NCBI GenBank assembly: GCA_947471745.1
Contig: CANJKZ010000264.1
Span: 2,138,501 to 2,202,500, forward strand
Length of the DNA: 64,000 bases
Direction: 5' to 3'
DNA from: Closterium sp. Naga37s-1
Lineage: Eukaryota; Streptophyta; Zygnematophyceae; Desmidiales; Closteriaceae
In this document: positions 22,958-36,400 of the stretch, piece by piece
How positions within the stretch are numbered: position 1 is the stretch's first letter
Layout: each line of letters begins with the position of its first letter
Position numbers and translations under genes: made by a program
Notes under the pieces: generated by a model
What the model was told of the DNA's origin: nothing
The model's database searches: none
What the model saw: the letters and a program-made list of their open reading frames with translations, nothing else

Positions 22958-24897
22958 TGTCAAACGAACGAACGAGAATGAATAAACTATGAAAGAGTTG
23001 GGTACAAGTACTAACCAAAATTGGGTCGTACCCCTTATGGGCTACCCCACTATAGCCTACACAAATGTAAGCACCATAGGCAAAGTGGGGGAGAACAAGT
23101 GGTCACAAAACCAGTCAAGAAAAGCAAAGCAAGCTCAGGGTGGATCACAAAGTCACCACATAGTCCGAGCACAAGCAAAGGGCCACAAGGCCAGTTCACA
23201 TGCAGAGTTATATAAAAGAGAACAAACAATACAGTGATCATACCCTAGCAAGTGCAAGCATGCAGGTATGTATATAGATCACAGTACAAGCAAAGTCACG
23301 CAGTGAGCAAGTGAGGCAAAGTAGGCACAAGGCCTAATACAGTAGAGAAGCGCTGATGATCACCAGGCGGAAGTGCCTTGGTGAATATATCAGCAGTGTT
23401 GGCCCTAGTGGCCACGTACGCAAGACGAAGTTGGCCACGCTGTTGCAACTCTAGAGCAAGGAAGTATCGCAGAGCGATGTGCTTCGTTCGGTGCTCCAGT
23501 CTGTGCTCCTGGTACAAGGCAATCATGGCCTTATTGTCTACGTACAGAATTGGAGGCGAACGAGGCTGCTCTCCCAAGTCAGTCAGCAGATAGGTGAGCC
23601 AGCGTAGCTCCTGTGCAGCCATGGCCCCGGCGTAGATCTCAGCCTCACAACTGGAGCTGAGAACCAAAGACGAGCGGGTAGACCGCCAGGAAACAGAGCC
23701 GGAACCGAGGCTGAAGGTGTAACCCTGTGACGACCGCTGCGTAGCTGAGTCGTCAACCCAAGAAGCGTCTCCGTAACCAGTGAGGACAACTGGATCCCGT
23801 CCTCCAAGCACGAGCCCCATGCCCAATGTACTGCACAAGTAACGTAATACCCTCTGCGCAGCATCCCAGTGCACCTTTGGGTGCCTACCGGGAGCCACAT
23901 AGCAAGCCAGGAGGATAAGAGGGTACGCGAGGTCAGGTCGTGTGCACGTCATCAGGTACATGAGGCAACCCACAAGCTCTGGGTACGGACCACTCGGCTC
24001 TACGGACTCGTCCGAAGGTGGAGCTGAGAGTGAGTGGCCGGTAGACAGAGGAGTGGTCTGTGGCGAGGAGAACTGGAAGCCAAAGCACTGAAAGACCTGG
24101 TGCACCATGTGTGACTGAGTCAGGGCGATGGTGCGCCGTGCTCTGTCTCGGGTGATCTGCAAGCCAAGATAGCTGCGCAGTTCACCCAGGTCAGTGCAGG
24201 TGTTTCTCTTCTGCAGCTCCGACTTCACAAGAGTCAGTGCCTCAGTGTCAGCAGTGGCAAAGACGAGGTCGTCGACGTAGACGAGGACGTAGAAGGGCGG
24301 CAGCGACGTGTCGGTGCGTAAAAACAGCGACGGGTCAGCAGTAGAAGGAGTAAACCCCAAAGTCGCAAATGTAGTCCTCAGTGTGTCATGCCACTCATGA
24401 GGCGCATGGTGGAGATCGTAGACCGGCCGTCGGAGGCTCCACAAGGTAGATGCAGGAAACGACCCAGTGAAGCCAGGTGGGCGGCGCAGCCAGATCTCCT
24501 CGTGCAGGCTGCCCTGCAAGAAATCTGTGCTGAAGTCCAGAGAGTGCAACTCGTAGTCACGTTGAGCAGCGACGTGCAGCAACACCTGAAGAGTGGTCAT
24601 CTTTGGGGTGGGAAAGAAGGTCTGGAAGAAGTCGACCCCCTGTCGCTGACTAAAGCCTCGAGCAACGTAACGCGCCTTGAAGGCAGGCGGAGAACCCGGC
24701 GGCCGCTTCACCCTGAAAATCCACATGCCATCGACTATGTTCACCCGAGACGGGGAAACTGCGTCGACGTAGGTGCCTGTGGACTTCCAGGATGCCATCT
24801 CGGCATCCATGGCTGCCTGCCACTGAGAGGATTAGGGACCCGTAATCGCCTCTGCGTAAGAGCGTGGGGTCGGGATGTCTGGTGCATCCGGGTCTCC
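22958..24897 (-). mobile_element. Ty1/copia family A, copy A3 (3' part only)
   Basis: Minus-strand fragment: a partial 3' LTR (22958 to about 23062, TGTCAAACGAACG...), the 3' untranslated part, and a long reverse transcriptase plus RNase H region (24810-23296, with YVLVYVDDLVFAT and YVDNKAMIALYQEHRLEHRT). It ends abruptly near 24897, where a partial LTR of A4 begins. Integrase, gag and the 5' LTR are absent. Broken. Confidence 0.85.
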
Positions 24898-27800
24898 CAA
24901 ATTGGGTTGTACCCCTTATGGGCTACCCCACTAGAGCCTACACAAATGTATAAGCTATAATGTTCTGACACACCCCCATAGGCAAAGTGGGGGAGAACAA
25001 GTGGTCACAAGACCAGTCAAGAAAAGCAAAGCAGGCTCAGGGTGGATCACAAAGTCACCACACAGTCCGAGCACAAGCAAAGGGCCACAAGGCCACTTCA
25101 CATGCAGAGTTGTATAAAGAGAACAAACAATACAGTGATCATACCCTAGCAAGTGCAAGCATGCAGGTATATATATAGGTCACAGTACAAGCAAAGTCAC
25201 GAAGTAAGCAAGTGAGGTAAAGTAGGCACAAGGCCTAACACAGTAGAGAAGCGCTGATGATCATCAGGCGGAAGTGCCTTGGTGAAGACATCAGCAGTGT
25301 TGGCCCGAGTGGCCACGTACTCAAGACGAAGCTGGCCACGCTGCTGCAACTCTCGAGCAAGGAAGTATCGCAGAGCGATGTGCTTCGTTCTGTGCTCCTG
25401 GCACAAGGCAATCATGGCCTTGTTGTCTACGTACAGGACTGGAGGCGAACGAGGCTGCTCTCCCAAGTCGGTCAGCATGTAGGTGAGCCAGCGTAGCTCC
25501 TGAGCAACCATGGCTCCGGCGTAGATCTCAGCCTCACAACTGGAGCTGAGAACCAAAGACGAGCTTGTAGACCGCCAAGAAACAGAGCCGGACCCAAGGC
25601 TGAAGGTGTAACCTTGTGTTGACCGCTGCGTAGCTGAGTCGTCAACCCAGGAGACGTCTGCTTGACCAGTGAGGACAACTAGACCCCGTCCTCCAAGCAC
25701 AAGCCCCATGCCCAACGTACTGCACAGGTAACGCAGTACCCTCTTTGTAGCATCCCAGTGCACCTTTTGGTGCCTACCGGGAGCCACGTAGCGAGCCAGA
25801 AGGCTGAGAGGGTACGCGAGGTCAGGTCGTGTGCAAGTCATCAGGTACATGAGGCAACCCACAAGCTCTGGGTACGGATCACTCGGCTCTACGGACTTTT
25901 CCGAAGGGGGAGCTGAGAGCGAGTGGCTGGTAGACAGAGGAGTGAGCTATGGCGAGGAGTACTGGAAGCCGAAGCGCTGAAGGACCTGGTGCACCATGTG
26001 TGACTGAGTCAGTGTGATGGTGCGCCGTGCTCTGTCCCGGGTGATCTGCAGGCCAAGATAGCTGCGCAGTTCACCCAGGTCAGTGCAGGTGTGTCTCTTC
26101 TGCAGCTCGGACTTCACAAGGGTCAGTGCCTCAGTGTCAGCAGTGGCAAAGACGAGGTCGTCGACGTACACGAGGACGTAGAACGGCGGCAGCGAGGTGT
26201 CGGTGCGTAGAAACAACGACGGGTCTGCTGTAGAAGGAGCAAACCCAAGAGCCGCAAGTGTAGTCCTCAGTGTGTCGTGCGGAGACCGTAGACTGGCCAG
26301 CGGAGGCTCCACAGAGTATCTGCAGGAAACGTCCCAGTGAAACCAGGTGGTCGGCGCAGCCAGATCTCCTCGTGCAGGCTGCCCTGCAGGAAGGCTGTAC
26401 TGAAGTCCAGGGAGTGCAACTCGTAGTCACGCTGAGCAGCGACGTGCAGCAACACCCAAAGAGTAGTCATCTTCGGGGTGGGGGAGAAGGTCTGGCTGAA
26501 GCCTCGAGCAACGTAACGCGCCTTGAAGGCAGGCGGAGAACCCGGCGGCCGCTTCACCCTGAAAATCCACATGCCATTGACTATGTTCGCCCCAGGTGGG
26601 GGAACCTCGTCGACGTAGGTGCCTGTGGACTTCCAAGATGCCATCCATAGCTGCCTGCCACTGAGAGGAGTAAGGACCCGCAATCGCCTCTGCGTAAGAG
26701 CGCGGGGTCGGGATGTCTCGAGAATCCGGGTCTCCCTCACGGGCAAGCAGCATGGAAGCGAAACGAGGTACAGCAGCTGCAAGAGACTCAAAGTCCTCCT
26801 GCCTGTCCTCAAGGACGCCCGTGCCAAGAGCACACTCACCCCCGATGGATGGAGGACTGGCAGACACAGACTCAGCAACTAGAGCAGTGGCATAGTCGAG
26901 ACGGCAGGCAGCAGCAAAGTCATGCAGCTCAGCAACGAGAGCAGACGCAACAGCATACTCAGAGAACGGGTCAGTGACAGCAGTGGCAAGGAGACGCGCA
27001 ACAGTGGGACAGGCAGCACGCGCTCGGTCAGACTCAGGGTCAGGGACCTTAGGAAGAGAGGACTCAGGAGGAGCAGGCAGAGGAACACGCGGTGGAACAG
27101 AGGAAGGACGGCCATAGTGTGCGTGCCGGGGACAGGAGGAGGACGCGAACGAGGAGCGCAACGAGCAGTGCGAACAGGCGAGACAGGATGAGACGCAGGC
27201 TCACGACGCTCTGTAAGACCTCCGGACTGCTCAGTGTAAGGAGAGGGAGCAGGCAGTGGGGAGGCGGGCTGTAACGGCGGCTGCGACTGGTCAGGCAGTG
27301 GACACAGGAAGGGAGGAGGAAGACCAGTAGATGGGACACCAAGAACCTGCTAAAGCAGAGGAACGAAGTACGGTCGCGGCCGCACAGTGTCTCCAGCACC
27401 TCCAGCTCCATGGTCAACAGCTCCAGCTCCTGCAGCTCCAGCGCCTCCGACGCCAGTGCCTCCAACTCCAGATCCTGTAGCCCCAGCGCCTCCTGCACCA
27501 GGGCCCCCAACTCCAGCTACTCCAGCTCCAGCGCCTACAGCGCCAGCTGCTCCAGGCTCCGTAGGGTCTCCAGCTCCAGCGCACCCAACACCACCAGTTC
27601 CGACAGCTCCAGTAGGAACAGGAGCACCTCCAGCTCCAGTGTCTCCAGCCCCTCCAGCTCCGGGAGCCCCACTCCGACGGTGCGGGCGCCGAACAAGCCA
27701 CTCACGCAGCTGCTACGAGGACAATCGCGGCGAAGGACCAGCAGGACCTCCAGACGAAGCCGCACCCCGAGGCTCAGCACCCCCAGGCTCAACACCCTCA

Positions 27801-30800
27801 GGCTCAGCACCCCTAGACCCAGCACCCTCAGACCCCGCACCCCCCGGCTCCGCATCCCCAGACGAAGCACCCCCAGACGAAGCACCCCCAGACGAAGCAC
27901 CCCTAGACGCAGCACCTGGAGCAGCACCTGAGATGACAGCTACCTGAACAGGTGCAGTACCAGGGAGAGGGTCTACCTAAGACACTCCCGAGGGAGCAGG
28001 ACCCTGGGGCAGGAGGTGGTCTACCGGAGGTGTTCCAGGAGCAAGGAAGAGCGGCGGGGGCGGGGGAGGGGCAGAGCAGTAGGGAAAGAGACGGTAGAAG
28101 GGAACCGACTCATCGAACGTGACGTCCTGAAACGGGAGGACACGGCGCAAGGTGGGGTGGTAAAACTACCAGCCAGGCGCGTCAGGGACAAAGCCAAGGA
28201 AGACGCAGGGAATGGCGCGGGCGGAGAGCTTGTTCGCGGACGTATCGCGAACAAAGGCACGAGAACCCCAGACCCGGAACACCGACGCATCGCCAACCTT
28301 TCCCGTCCAACACAGTGTGGGCGAGGTCTCCGGCAAGGAGACACGGGGCCAGAGGTTGAGCTGATGCGCAGCGTACCGGACCGCAAACAGCCATAGAAAA
28401 TGGGGAGCGGCCGCATGGATCATGGAGGTACGAGCGACCTCCATGACTAAGCCAATGCGGCGCTCAGCAATCCCATTTTGCTGAGGGGAGTCCGGAAGCG
28501 TGAACGACTGGGTGATGCCCTCCCCACGACAAAAGTCCCGCAAGAGGTCGGAGGAGAACTCACCACCTCTGTCAGAGTGCAGACGCAGGACAGGGAGGTC
28601 CTGACCGAACCGCTCGCGTAGCTGGAGACGGACTGTGCGGATCCAAGGGATCAAGACATCAAGGACCTCACCCTTGCTGCGCAAGGGGAAGACCGTGGTG
28701 TACCGCGTGTAGTCGTCAACTACCAGCAGAAAGTAGTGCTCGCGGCCCTGTCCACTGACGCGGGCTGGGCCCCACACGTCCATGTGGAGAGTCTGCAAGG
28801 GAGCAGTCGTCGGGGGAAACGAGGAGGAGTGAGGAGCGGCGCGCTACCGCCCCTCGACGCAAGGAAGACAAGGCGGGGCAGGCGAGGGCGGTAAGGGAGG
28901 CAGAGACCTGGGGAGACCAGAGACAAGGAGTCGGGAATGCATGCCACGAAGGCGTGGCAGGGAGGGGTGACCCAGGCGGTGGTGCTACAGAAGATTCTGG
29001 TGCGACAGGAGGCGACACGAGCAAGAGGCGGCTACCTGACCTGACGCGGACACCTGAGCAGACGCAGCGAACTGAGGAGGCTCGGTAGCCAGCGTGTACA
29101 GACTCGACCCTGGCCGACGAGTGAACGTAGCCAGGTGACGCCCCGTCCGTGTGCATGTGCAGATCGACACACGCTGACCTCCAGGAGTGGTGGTAGTGAC
29201 CATCGCATCCTGAAGGGCAGCGGTACTCACCAAGTTCGTAGAGAACGAGGGGAGGTGAAGACCTGACAGTGAGCCGGACGGAACCGCCGGACATGGGAGG
29301 ACAGTGGAGGAACGGGCAACGACCGGGCCCCCAGAGGGGTCAGCCAGTCTGACCAGGACAGGTGCAGGAAGAGGAGTGAGAGTGGTGCTGTCACGAAAGA
29401 AACAGCGCGAGGCGCAGGAGTCCAACGTGAAAGTGTGCAAGGCCTCAGCAGGCGCAGTACCAGGGGGAGTATCAGACGCACTAGCACCTAGAGCAGCAGC
29501 CTCTATACCTGGGTCAGGTGGCACACACCGGTAACAGTCACCCTCAGCACTAAAAGACAAAGCATACATGGCAGAGATAATAACATCATAGTCTAGGTCA
29601 AAGATAGGAACTCCTGACTGAAGCAACCGCGCCCAGCGAGGGCGCTCGACGTCGTCACCAAACTCAGTGCGCCAGGCGTCGTCAAGGCGGGCAAAGCAGC
29701 GGCGCTCAGTGTGAAACTTCCCGCATGTCTGGCCTGCACGGACACCCGTGCGAATGACATACGGGCAGGTCTCACTACCCTCACCCGCCCCACGCTGAAC
29801 CAACCACTCACGGAGCTGCTGGGGCGTCTGGGTCTCGCTCCGACGCTGCTGCTGTTGGCTCCGACCACCACCAGGGCCTCCACGCCGAGGTCCAGACCTA
29901 CCACCACCGGTCCCCCCACCTCCACTGCCGCCACTCCCTCCGCTGCCTTCACTGCCGCCACCAGAGCCTCCACCGCCGCCACCAGTCCCACCGCCGCCAC
30001 CACCTCCACTGCCTCCACCTCCTCTACCGCTGCCCCCACTACCGCTCCCACTGCCACCTCCACCACCACCGCTGCCTCCTCCACCACCCCGGCCACCCTT
30101 GCCCTTGCTGTTGCGGCGCTTCGCACTAGTCGAAGCAGCACCAACGTCCTCAGGAACAGAGACGTCTTCAGCAGCAGCTGAGGCGAAGGAGGAGGAAAGG
30201 GGGGAGGGGGAGCACCCCTCAAAGAAGGGTGAGCGCGGAGTGCCACGAGCAGCACCTACAGCAAATGCACTAGTCTCAGCTGCGAGGAGATGCTGCTCGA
30301 GGAGGTCAACAGTGAGGGAGGTGGGGTCGAGGGTGAGGAAGAGGTCCCTGACAGAGCGAAGGGAGTCAGGGAGGCGAGTGACTATGAAATAGAGGGTGAT
30401 GAACATGGGGGCTGGTTCGTGAGAAGGAACTCAGCAGGGACGGCAGCGCGGTAGCGAGCGGCGCTAGTGCGCAGGTGGGTAACCAGGTCCGCTACTGTGG
30501 CAAAAGCCGATAGCTCAGGGAATAGGTAGGGCAGTAGCAGTCTGCCTAGAGCAGCAATGGCAGGGGAGGAGTAGCGAGCAACGACAGCGTCGTACAGGGC
30601 CTGTGCTGTCCTGTGCTCTCCAAAGTGAGCACATTCGGTCGCGGGCAGGTGGTTGCGAATGGCTAAGCGGGCAGTAGCGTCTCGAGACAGCCATTGGGAA
30701 CGAGTCGAAACGTCAGCTGTGGCGGGAGGGGCTGGAGCGGCACCGGACACATGGTCAAACAGTGAGACACTGTCCTTAAGATCGCTCAGTAGGTACAGTT

Positions 30801-30876
30801 GCAGAGCGTCGTGCCACGTGTCAAATGCTACAGGTCTGCCCTCCGGGTCGAACGAGAGAACTCTAAGCGAAGCCAT

Positions 30877-32100
30877 AGTGGCGTAGGACGCAGGAGCAGC
30901 AGTAGCAGCAAGAGCAGCAGTAGCAGTAGCTAAGGGGCCAAGGGGCGGGGCCGAGGGGCCTGGGGGCCGAGGGGCCAAACAAGGGGGGGGGCGAGGGGCT
31001 GAGGGGCCTAGGGGGCCGAGAGGCCTAGGGGCCGAGGGGCCAAACAAGGGGGGGCTGAGGGCCCGAGGGGCCTAGAGGGCCAAGGGGCCAAACGAGAGGT
31101 TCGAGGGGCCGAGGGGCCTAAGGGCCGAGGGGCCAAACAAGGGGGGGCCGAGGGGCCGAGGGGCCTAGGGGGCCGAGAGGCCTAGGGGGCCGAGGGGCCA
31201 AATAAGGGGGGGGGCGGGCGCGGGCTAGGTACGGGGCCAGGCGCGGGCTAGGTACGGGGCCGGGCGCTGGGCTCTGAACTGGGGCCGAGGGGCCTAGGGG
31301 GCCGAGGGGCCAAACAAGGGGGGCCGAGGAGGCCAAGCCTAGGGGCCGAGGCTAGGGGCCGAGGGGCCAAACAAGGGGTCGGGCGCGGGCTAGGTACGGG
31401 GCCGGGCGTGGGCTAGGTACGGGGCCGGGCGTAGGCTAGGTACGGGGCCGGGCGCTGGGCGAGGGACGGGGCCGGGCGCGGTTGTCGACGGGCCGGGGCT
31501 AGGTACGGGGCCGGGCGCTGGGCGAGGGAAGGGGCCGGGCGCGAGGCTAGGTACGGGGCCTAGCGCTGGCTAGGGACGGGGCCGGGCGCGGGCTAGGTAC
31601 GGGGCCAGGCGCGGGCGAGGTACGGGGCCAGGCGCTGGGCTAGGAACGGGGCCGAGCGCGGGTTAGTTACGGGGCCGAGCGCGGGTGTCGACGGGGCGCG
31701 GGCTAGGTACGGGGCCGGGCACGGGTGTCGACAGGGCGCGGGCTAGGTACGGGGCCGGGTCGCGGGCTAGGTACGGGCCGGTCGCGGGCATCGACGGGGC
31801 GCGGGCTAGGTAAGGGGCCGGGCACGGGTGTCGACGGGGCGCGGGCTAGGTACGGGGCCAGGTCGCGGGCTAGGTACGGGCCGAGCGCGGGCTGGGTACG
31901 GGCCTATCGCGGGCTAGGTACGGACCAGGCGCGGGCGAGAGACGGGGCAGAGCGTGGGCTAGGTACGGGCCGGTCGCGGGCGAGGTAAGGGCCGGGCGCG
32001 GGGCTAGGAACGAGGCCGGGCGCGGGGCTAGGGGCGATGGGCCTAGGGAGGTAGTCGCAGTGTAGCAAGTGGTGGGCCCGAGTAACCTACTCTGATTCCA
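30877..32100 (-). repeat. GC-rich minisatellite leader of copia A4
   Basis: Two repeat types in succession between gag and the LTR: GAGGGGCCTAGGGGGCC-like units near gag (about 30930-31380), then GCGCGGGCTAGGTACGGGGC-like units nearer the LTR (about 31380-32040). No coding signal. Unit sequences differ from those of A2 although the position is the same. Confidence 0.85.
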
Positions 32101-32232
32101 TGTGAGAATAACAAACGAGAATGAATGAACTAGCAAACAGTTGGGTACAAGTACTAACCCTAATTGGGTTGTACCCATTATAGGCTACCCCACTACAGCC
32201 TACACAAATGTATAAGCTATAATGTTCTAACA
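32101..32232 (-). repeat. 5' LTR of copia A4 (132 bp)
   Basis: Starts TGTGAGAATAAC and ends AATGTTCTAACA. Shares the A-family core (GGGTAC, AACCCTAATTGGGTT, GTACCC, TACCCCACTA). It abuts plus-strand copia A sequence at 32233. Confidence 0.85.
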
Positions 32233-33138
32233 GTTACTTGTGCAGTACGTCGGGCATGGGGCTTGTGCTTGGAGGACGGGGTCCAGTTGTCCTCACCGGT
32301 CACGCAGACGCTTCCTGGGTTGACGACTAAGCTACGCAGCGGTCGTCACAGGGTTACACCTTCAGCCTTGGCTCTGGCTCTGTTTCCTGGTGGTCTACCC
32401 GCTCGTCTTCGGTTCTCAGCTCCAATTGTGAGGCTTAGATCTACGCCGGGGCCATGGCTGCACAGGAGCTACGCTGGCTCACCTACCTGCTGACTGACTT
32501 GGGAGAGCAGCCTCGTTCGCCTCCAGTTCTGTACGTAGACAACAAGGCCATGATTGCCTTGTACCAAGAGCACAGACTGGAGCACCGAACGAAGCACATC
32601 GCTCTGCGATACTTCCTTGCTCGAGAGTTGCAGCAGCGTGGCCAGCTTCGTCTTGCGTACGTGGCCACTAGGGCCAACACTGCTGATATATTCACCAAGG
32701 CACTTCCGCCTGGTGATCATCAGCGCTTCTCTACTGTGTTAGGCCTTGTGCCTACTTTACCTCACTTGCTTACTTCGGGACTTTGCTTATACTGTGACCT
32801 ATATATATACCTGCATGCTTGCACTTGCTAGGGTATGATCACTGTATTGTTTGTTCTCTTTATATAACTCTGCATGTGAACTGGCCTTGTGGCCCTTTGC
32901 TTCTGCTTGGACTGTGTGGTGACTTTGTGATCCACCCTGAGCTTGCTTTGCTTTTCTTGACTAGTCTTGTGACCACTTTTTTCTCCCCCACTTTTCCTAT
33001 AGGGGTGTATCAAACTTATATATACCTTACATTGTGTAGGCTGTAGTGGGGTAGCCCATAAGGGGTACAACCCAATTGGGGTTAGTACTTGTACCCAACT
33101 CTTTGCTAGTTCATTCATTCTTGTTCATTATTCTGACA
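32233..33138 (+). mobile_element. Ty1/copia family A, copy A5 (RNase H to 3' LTR)
   Basis: Plus-strand 3' fragment of copia A: RNase H region (32233 to about 32780; YVDNKAMIALYQEHRLEHRT, ANTADIFTKALPPGDHQRF), 3' untranslated part (TGATCCACCCTGAGCTTGC) with purine tract, and a 133-bp 3' LTR at 33006-33138 (TGTATCAAAC...TATTCTGACA). The rest of the element is not on this side; A4 abuts it in the opposite orientation. Broken. Confidence 0.85.
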
Positions 33139-33418
33139 ATGCGCCCTATTCAACCAGCTCGGATAGAAGTGCTGAATGAGGTTGTGGAGTAAGGATTTGA
33201 AGTAACAACGTGGAACATCCGAATTAGAACCCCGAAGATCGAACATGATTTGTCAGGAATCTTGATTCACTTTCGGCAAACGTAGACGAAAGGAGTCCGA
33301 TATTAGCGAAGCTGGATACCCTAGCAGTCAAACCACTACAGTAAAGGCGTGGAACATCTCGGAATTCTTCCAAACGAACCGTAATGCAACAGTATATATT
33401 TGTTACAGGGGGATTTAC
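33139..33418. other. Unassigned spacer, no gene seen
   Basis: About 280 bases between the A5 LTR and the first G2 end repeat. Not recognisably transposon-derived and without a convincing open frame; possibly a remnant of original host DNA. Confidence 0.4.
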
Positions 33419-36400
33419 TGTTCACTTTGAACAGTACTTCCCAACCCCATCTTATCTTTATCTTCACAGATTTCCTAGTGCCACGTGACACTCTAGTGTT
33501 CTTGCATTCTACATCGTGGTCCTACGAACTACTTTCCTACATTCGCTCTTGCATGCTATATCAACCTTGCTTGTATTTGACATTATCAACCAATTCTCAT
33601 TCAACTATTACTCAGTTACTTCTTCGCCAGTCGGCAAGCCGACATGGATGAAACCATGACCGTTGTCCCCGACGACATGGGCAACACGCTTGCTCAACTC
33701 ATGCGCCAACTCGAAACGTTGACACGGGAAAATCGTCAGGTACGGGCTTAAATGCAACAGCTTTGTGAATTCGCGTCTAATTCCTCTTGGTCATGCCACA
33801 CCATTTCCTGCACCCAACACGTCGACTGGTGCGGAAGCGCTGTCGGAACGTCGAAGCGCACTCAAACCGCAAAAGCCCGTGCCGTTCGACCCAAGTCAAC
33901 GCGACGCGAACGTGCGGACATGGATCTTCATGCTCAACAATTACTTCGCCGCTAGTGGGGTGCAAGAGGGGGACGCGCATCAGCAGATTGAGTACTCTGT
34001 TACGCTGCTGAGGGGCCCGGCCTTGGAGTGGTGGCGCCAACTCACGCAAACTGCTGTAAGAAGGGCTCATTTGGACGGGCATCAACAGGGCAAGGGGCAT
34101 GCAGCTGCAACTTCGAGCTTAGGGAGTCTAGCTTTGGGTGTTACCACGGTTCCGACGACATGGGAAAGATTTGAAGCGGCGCTAAAATTAGGTTCGATTT
34201 GGTGAATGCCTCCGAAGCTGCTAGGAAGCGACTTCGTCATTTCTGACAGATAGGAAATGTCCAGGAGTAAACACGGCGGTTCTTGAGCATATGCAACGAG
34301 ATAGATGACATCACAGAAGCAGAGATGCGCGATCTCTACCTCGAAGGGTTAAAGTTGGACATAGCAGAGATCATCGCTATTCACGGGTTGTCCACTTTCA
34401 AGTCAGTAGTCACGGCAGCAGAACGCGTCGACGCGGTACGAAGCCGATGAGGTCGTGACGATCGCGATAGGGGATACAAACCGATCACCGACACTCGATC
34501 GAGGGACGGACCATCGCCCATGGAGATTGGTGCAGTTTACAGTGACGGCTCACAGAAAATGGGATTTAGCGTCACTACTACAAAAAGCCAGGACACATGA
34601 AGCGGGACTGCCCACAGTTTAAGGAGCGGTAGCAGAGAAATGGAAACCGCAGTAGATAACGGGTCGCTAGCTGGTGTGGACGCTTCCGAACCCGCCACGT
34701 CTACCAATGTAGAGGAGACGGCCTTAAAGCAGTCATCTACGCCTAACAAGGTAGACACTGTTGATCATCCAGTCGTGCTTCTAGAGAAGCTTCGTGGAGT
34801 TCCAGTCAAGATTCTCATCAATAGCGAAGCTAGCCACTCGTTTGTTTCATCTTCGTTAGTTAGTCGTCTCCATCTCGAAGTAGATTCGGCAGTCAACTTC
34901 AAGGACGCTCGCATGGTAGATGGGATGCCACTTCACATAGGACCAGTCATTCGCAAGTTGCGCGTGGTGCTAGGACCAATCACGGTTAGGCGTGATTTCG
35001 ACTCTGCGACGCTGGACGGTTACGACTTCATCGTCGGTAGGGTTTGGCTATGGGCGGTTAGTACTCAGTTCAATTGGGCTCAGGGAAGCTGCAGCATGAA
35101 GGTAGATGGGGAGTTCCGGGAGCTGCCACAGTGGAGCGATGGGGTCACATCATCCACAGATATCATCAATGCTATTCGTGTGCGGCAGCTTGTGAAGCGT
35201 GCGGCACGGATCTTCGCGGTTTTCCTTGAGGAGGTAGAAGCTGAGGAGGGGAAAGGAGGGAGTGCAGCAGTAGGCGAGAAGGTGAATCTTCCTGCTGAAG
35301 TGAGTGCACTGTTAATAGAGTTCGCAGACGTCTTCCCCAACGAGTTGCCCCCAGGGTTACCTCCTAGACGAGCAGTCGACCATCGAATAGAGTTGAAGCC
35401 AAGGAGCAGGCCAGTAGCGAAGCCGCAGTGGAGGTTATGTCCAGCAGAGATAGAGGAGATGATGCAGCAGGTTAGGCACTTCCTAGCACAGGGTTTCATT
35501 AAGCCATCTAGATCGCCTTGGGCCACACCGATCCTTTTTGCGCCTAAGAAAGACGGAGGGTTACGGATGTGCATAGATTACCGCGCACTGAACGCCGCCA
35601 CCGTCAAGAATAGGTTCTCGGTGCGGAGAGTAGAGGATCTTCTGGATGCAGTGCAGGGCGCTAGAGTCTTCTCCAAGATCGACCTTCGCTCAGGATATCA
35701 CCAGATTCGAGTAGTTCCGAAGGATCAGGATAAGACAGCGTTTCGTACGAAGCAGGGGCTGTACGAGTCTAGGGTTCTACCGTTCGGTTTGACCAACGCC
35801 CCATTGACGTTTCAGACGCTCGTGAACACCGTCCTCTCCGAGTTTCTAGGTTCGTTCGTCGTAGTTTACCTAGATGACATCCTCATCTTCTCCAAGACAA
35901 AAGAGGAGCACGTGCAGCACTTGCAGAAGGTCTTCGAGGTCTTGCAGAAGGAGAAGTTGTACGCTAAGCAGTCGAAGTGCGAGTTCTTCCTCCCCGAAGT
36001 CAAGTTTCTAGGTCACGTCGTATCCGCTTGTGCCATTAGGACCGACCCGAAGAAGATCGCAGCAGTACAGGACTGGATAGCTCCGACCTCAGTCAAGGAG
36101 TTGCAGAGATTTCTCGGATTCGCGAATTACTACCGTCGTTTCGTTCAGGGTTACGCATCGACCGCTAGTCCACTCACTGACCTACTTCGGAAGGGCGTGG
36201 ATTTCAATTGGGGTCCAGCGCAGTAGCAGGCGTTCGAGCAGATGAAGCAGTCGCTCACGTCTTCGCCGACACTGTCGTACCCAAATCCCACTTGCCCGTA
36301 TGTTGTAGTGACCGACGCATCATATTGAGCCATTGGAGCAGTGCTTCTACAGGACCAGGGGCGCGGGTTGCAGCCGATCGCGTACGAGTCGCGTAAGCAC

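Larger units (their letters stand above)
24898..32232 (-). mobile_element. Ty1/copia family A, copy A4 (most complete A copy, broken)
   Basis: Minus-strand copia A. From its 5' side: LTR 32101-32232; primer site just left of it (TGGAATCAGAGTAGG on the minus strand); minisatellite leader 30877-32100; gag from 30876 (MASLRVLSFDPEGRP) with a long Gly/Ser tract and a Cys/His cluster (TCGKFHTERRCF, about 29690-29730); protease about 29400; integrase about 29000-28170; a repetitive Ala/Pro/Gly linker about 27950-27380; reverse transcriptase about 27160-25950; RNase H about 25862-25197; 3' untranslated part; and a partial 3' LTR 24898-24970. Several breaks. All copia parts are present in order. Confidence 0.88.
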
